Of a stretch of 10,999 nucleotides of DNA, positions 8,829-10,999 are shown one piece after another. This stretch comes from Chloroflexota bacterium (lineage in GTDB: Bacteria; Chloroflexota; Anaerolineae; UBA1429). Every line of letters starts with the position of its first letter. Position 1 is the stretch's first letter. The stretch covers positions 1-10,999 of the forward strand of contig JAAZBY010000624.1 in assembly GCA_012513595.1 (NCBI GenBank). Reading direction: 5' to 3'. A program made the translations under genes and the position numbers. Below the pieces are notes generated by a model. It worked only from the letters and a program-made list of their open reading frames with translations, did no database searches and was not told the origin of the DNA.

Positions 8829-9898
8829 GCGGTCGGATCTGGCCGCGACTGGCTCTCGGCGGCCATTGACTCGGCCCGCGCCCGTTCGAGGCGCTGCTCG
8901 AGCTTGTCCAACTGGCTCTTGGTTTCCTCAAAGGGGCTGCGGTGCAGGCGGTGCGGCAGGGCCAGCTCGGCGGCCAGCAGGATGTCCGTATCGCCCACCG
9001 AGGTCCTGCCCTCGAAGGCTGCCTGCGCCAGGGCGGTCTTGAGGATGACGATGTCGGCGCGGTGCCCGTCGACCTGCATCTCCGCAGTGAGCTCGGCGAT
9101 GGTGTACAGGTGCGAGCGGTCGTAGGTCACCTCGGGCAGGAGCTCGCGCGCCTCCCGGATGCGTTCGGTGAGGGCAGCCTCGACGGCGCACCACTCGGCG
9201 CAGAACCCCTCGGGATCCTGCTCATAGCGCACGCGCCGCTCGAGGATCTCGACGCGCGAGGTGCGGTCGGCAATCCCCTCGATGTCCACGCAGAGGGCAA
9301 AGCGGTCCAAGAGCTGCGGCCGCAGTTCGCCTTCCTCGGGGTTCATGGTGCCCACCAGGATAAAGCGCGCCGGGTGGCTGAACGATATCCCCTCGCGCTC
9401 GACCACGTTCACGCCCATGGCCGCCGAATCGAGCAGCAGGTCAACGACGTGGTCGTCGAGGAGGTTGATCTCGTCCACGTAGAGGAGGCCGCGGTTGGCC
9501 GAGGCCAGGACGCCGGGCTCAAAGTGACGCTCGCCGAGTTTGATGGCCCGCTCGATGTCCAGCGTCCCGACGACGCGGTCTTCGGTGGCGCTCACGGGGA
9601 GGTTGATAAAGCTGGTCTGGCGGACGGCCTCGGCGAGCGCTTCGCCGGCGGCGACCCGCTCGCGGCAGCGGTCACACAGTTGCTCGGCATCGGCCGGGTC
9701 GCAGGAGAAGGGGCAGTCATCGACGACGCGGATGTCGGGCAGGAGAGCGGCCAGGGCCCGGGCCGCCGTTGACTTGGCCGTGCCACGTTCGCCGCGGATG
9801 AGTACTCCGCCGATCTGCGGGCTGATGGCGTTGAGGATCAGCGCCCGCTTCATGCGTTCCTGGCCGACTATGGCTGTGAAGGGGAAAACCTGGAACAT
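8807..9898 (-). CDS. ChlI/BchI-type AAA+ ATPase subunit of a Mg/Co chelatase-like complex
   Basis: The 363-residue protein is a ChlI-family AAA+ ATPase. It opens with [13 protein letters not shown]. Walker A is GERGTAKS (36-43) and Walker B is GLLYVDEIN (137-145). The ChlI-specific insert [15 protein letters not shown] is near 100-114, sensor 1 is [12 protein letters not shown], and the arginine-finger region is [12 protein letters not shown] four-cysteine cluster (C62, C66, C75, C78) follows Walker A, as I recall for cobaltochelatase-like members. The C-terminal 60 residues are a helical, Glu/Arg-rich tail ending in [12 protein letters not shown] 9898 is chosen because AGGGAGA (9908-9902) lies just upstream. 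Longer starts are unlikely: TTG 9961 falls in the -35 box, though ATG 9925, next to the predicted transcription start, could serve a leaderless mRNA. The KKK is encoded by nine consecutive A, although most other lysines here use AAG; this looks like a recoding site joining it to the VWA frame. Confidence 0.93.
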   Translation of the reverse strand: MFQVFPFTAIVGQERMKRALILNAISPQIGGVLIRGERGTAKSTAARALAALLPDIRVVDDCPFSCDPADAEQLCDRCRERVAAGEALAEAVRQTSFINLPVSATEDRVVGTLDIERAIKLGERHFEPGVLASANRGLLYVDEINLLDDHVVDLLLDSAAMGVNVVEREGISFSHPARFILVGTMNPEEGELRPQLLDRFALCVDIEGIADRTSRVEILERRVRYEQDPEGFCAEWCAVEAALTERIREARELLPEVTYDRSHLYTIAELTAEMQVDGHRADIVILKTALAQAAFEGRTSVGDTDILLAAELALPHRLHRSPFEETKSQLDKLEQRLERARAESMAAESQSRPDPTAKKKAPR

Positions 9899-9932
9899 GC
9901 GTCTCCCTATCTGCGCTCCGTGCATCCGGCCA

Positions 9933-9961
9933 AGTATAGCCCTCGCATGGGGGGGTGTCAA
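9933..9961 (-). promoter_or_regulatory. Near-consensus sigma70-type promoter for the chelatase-like operon
   Basis: On the minus strand a perfect -35 TTGACA (9961-9956) and a -10 TATACT (9938-9933, 5 of 6) are separated by exactly 17 nt. The start of transcription should be near 9926, leaving a leader of about 28 nt with the AGGGAGA ribosome site. The spacer begins with a run of seven C (9955-9949). The -35 overlaps the 8-bp palindrome TCAATTGA (9958-9965). Confidence 0.8.
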
Positions 9962-9994
9962 TTGATGTGGGCAGCCGGCTCCTCTCCCCTACGG

Positions 9995-10023
9995 TTGGCA
10001 CCTGGCCGCCGCCATGCTAGAAT
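9995..10023 (+). promoter_or_regulatory. Promoter for the divergent DUF89 gene
   Basis: TTGGCA (9995-10000) and TAGAAT (10018-10023) are 17 nt apart, each matching the sigma70 consensus at 5 of 6 positions. Transcription would begin near 10030, about 25 nt before the ATG at 10055. It stands back-to-back with the chelatase promoter, with 33 bp between the two -35 boxes and a palindrome AGCCGGCT (9973-9980) midway. Confidence 0.7.
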
Positions 10024-10054
10024 CGGGAAACTCCTTCACCCAAGTGAGGCGCAC

Positions 10055-10999
10055 ATGAGCGACCACCGGCTGCCGCCCTTCCTGATGGTGTCTGAACCCG
10101 GCTCTTTCGCCGAGCATACCATCAAGGTGCGCAAGCCGCAGATCATTGCCGACGTCCTGGCGCACAACGCCTACCCCGCCGAGATCGTGGCTGCTCTGGA
10201 AAGCCTGCACCACGAGATCGTCGCCGGCACCGTTCTGCCGCTGGCCGAGGCTGGCGACGATGCCGCCCTTTGGCACGCGGCCTGGGAACCCTGGCGCGGG
10301 CGGGCCTGGAGCGACCTGCCCTGGTTCCTGGCGGAGACCTACTTTTACCGGCGCCTTCTTGAGGCCGTCGGGTACTTTCGGCCGGGGCCCTGGCGCCTGG
10401 TGGATCCCTTTGCGCCGCAAAAGGCGGCGGTGCTTGCTACTGGGCTGCAGGCGCTTGCCGGCCTCCTGGGCAACCTGGACGATAGGGCCGACGATGAGGC
10501 CACCACGCACTGGTGGCTGTACCGCAGCCTGTGGGGCAACCGCGTGGACCTCAGCAACCGCGCGACCCTGGCCGCCCACGCCGACACACCGGAGCATGAC
10601 CCGGCGGCGCTGCTCATCGATCACGGCGGGCAGGTCTGGGACCTGCTCCACTCGGGACGGGTGCGCCGCCTCGACCTGGTCGCTGACAACAGCGGGCTGG
10701 AGCTGCTCAGCGATCTGGGCCTGGTCGACGCGCTCCTGGGGCGCGGGCTGGTGCAGCAGGTCCGCCTGCACCTAAAGCCGCAGCCCTACTTTGTCTCCGA
10801 CGCTATGGTTGGGGACTGCGAACGTACCGTCGCCGCCCTGCAGTCGTCGGGTGAGGCCGCTCTGCAGCGCATCGGCGCCCGGCTGGGCGCTGCCATGCGC
10901 CGGGGCACGCTGCGCCTGGCCACGCATCCGTTCTGGGCCACGCATCTCTTCTTCAGCCAGCTGCCCTCCGCGCTGCGCGGGGAGCTGGCGGGCGCCGAC
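10055..10999 (+). CDS. DUF89/ARMT1-like metal-dependent phosphatase, 3' end cut by window
   Basis: The frame is open from ATG 10055 to the window end (315 codons), with GAGG (10046-10049) 5 nt upstream. Several blocks match the DUF89 (ARMT1-like) family of metal-dependent damage-control phosphatases: SDLPWFLAETYFYRRLLEAV (86-105), DPFAPQK (117-123), LWGNRVDLS (159-167), DNSGLELLSDLGLVDALL (starting at 211) and KPQPYFVSDAM (241-251). D211, N212 and D249 are the expected Mn/Co-binding positions. The family hydrolyses phosphate from damaged or over-phosphorylated metabolites such as sugar phosphates, usually in proteins of about 380-430 residues. So roughly three quarters is present, including the first part of the active site. 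Bacterial members are rarely characterised and the substrate here is unknown. It is transcribed away from the chelatase-like operon from its own promoter. Confidence 0.85.
   Translation, partial: MSDHRLPPFLMVSEPGSFAEHTIKVRKPQIIADVLAHNAYPAEIVAALESLHHEIVAGTVLPLAEAGDDAALWHAAWEPWRGRAWSDLPWFLAETYFYRRLLEAVGYFRPGPWRLVDPFAPQKAAVLATGLQALAGLLGNLDDRADDEATTHWWLYRSLWGNRVDLSNRATLAAHADTPEHDPAALLIDHGGQVWDLLHSGRVRRLDLVADNSGLELLSDLGLVDALLGRGLVQQVRLHLKPQPYFVSDAMVGDCERTVAALQSSGEAALQRIGARLGAAMRRGTLRLATHPFWATHLFFSQLPSALRGELAGAD

Noticed and set aside
9899..9961. Upstream TTG start (9961) for the AAA+ gene
   Set aside because: The TTG is part of the TTGACA -35 box, so the codon would not be in the mRNA. ATG 9898 has the ribosome site and matches family starts.

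Overview
The window is GC-rich bacterial chromosome, densely packed, with no mobile element, CRISPR array, tRNA or rRNA visible. The pth-mfd pair, a full-length Lon, a secreted Ig-like protein with a Thr/Pro-rich stalk and a single C-terminal anchor, and a chelatase-type AAA+/VWA pair together suggest a Chloroflexota bacterium (Anaerolineae-like). That placement is inference from style and family resemblance, not a phylogenetic result.

Layout. (1) 2-1135, plus strand: the C-terminal half of Lon protease, closed by a very strong intrinsic terminator at 1152-1187. (2) 1270-1803, plus: a small multi-pass membrane protein of unknown function, converging on mfd. (3) 6030-1818, minus: pth (peptidyl-tRNA hydrolase), then mfd (transcription-repair coupling factor) 34 nt later. 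The pth frame carries an in-frame UGA at codon 43 in an otherwise well-preserved sequence. (4) 6820-6125, minus: an exported Ig-like, stalked, membrane-anchored protein with its own candidate promoter. (5) 9898-6904, minus: a ChlI-type AAA+ ATPase, a ChlD-type VWA protein and an EamA/DMT transporter, tightly spaced behind a near-consensus promoter. (6) 10055-10999, plus and divergent: the first 315 codons of a DUF89/ARMT1-like metal-dependent phosphatase with its own promoter.

The most interesting feature is the junction of the AAA+ and VWA genes. The AAA+ frame ends in a run of nine A on the coding strand (8827-8819), three codons before its stop. The VWA frame lies at -1 and is open from that run onward, with no clear Shine-Dalgarno at its apparent start. 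A -1 shift or transcriptional slippage on the A9 run would give a 676-residue AAA+-VWA fusion alongside the 363-residue AAA+ protein. One locus could then encode both the I-type and D-type subunits of a Mg/Co chelatase-like motor. An indel error in the homopolymer is the main competing explanation.

Seven of the eight visible stop codons are TAG, unusual for a GC-rich genome. The exception is pth, which ends in TGA and also contains the internal TGA.
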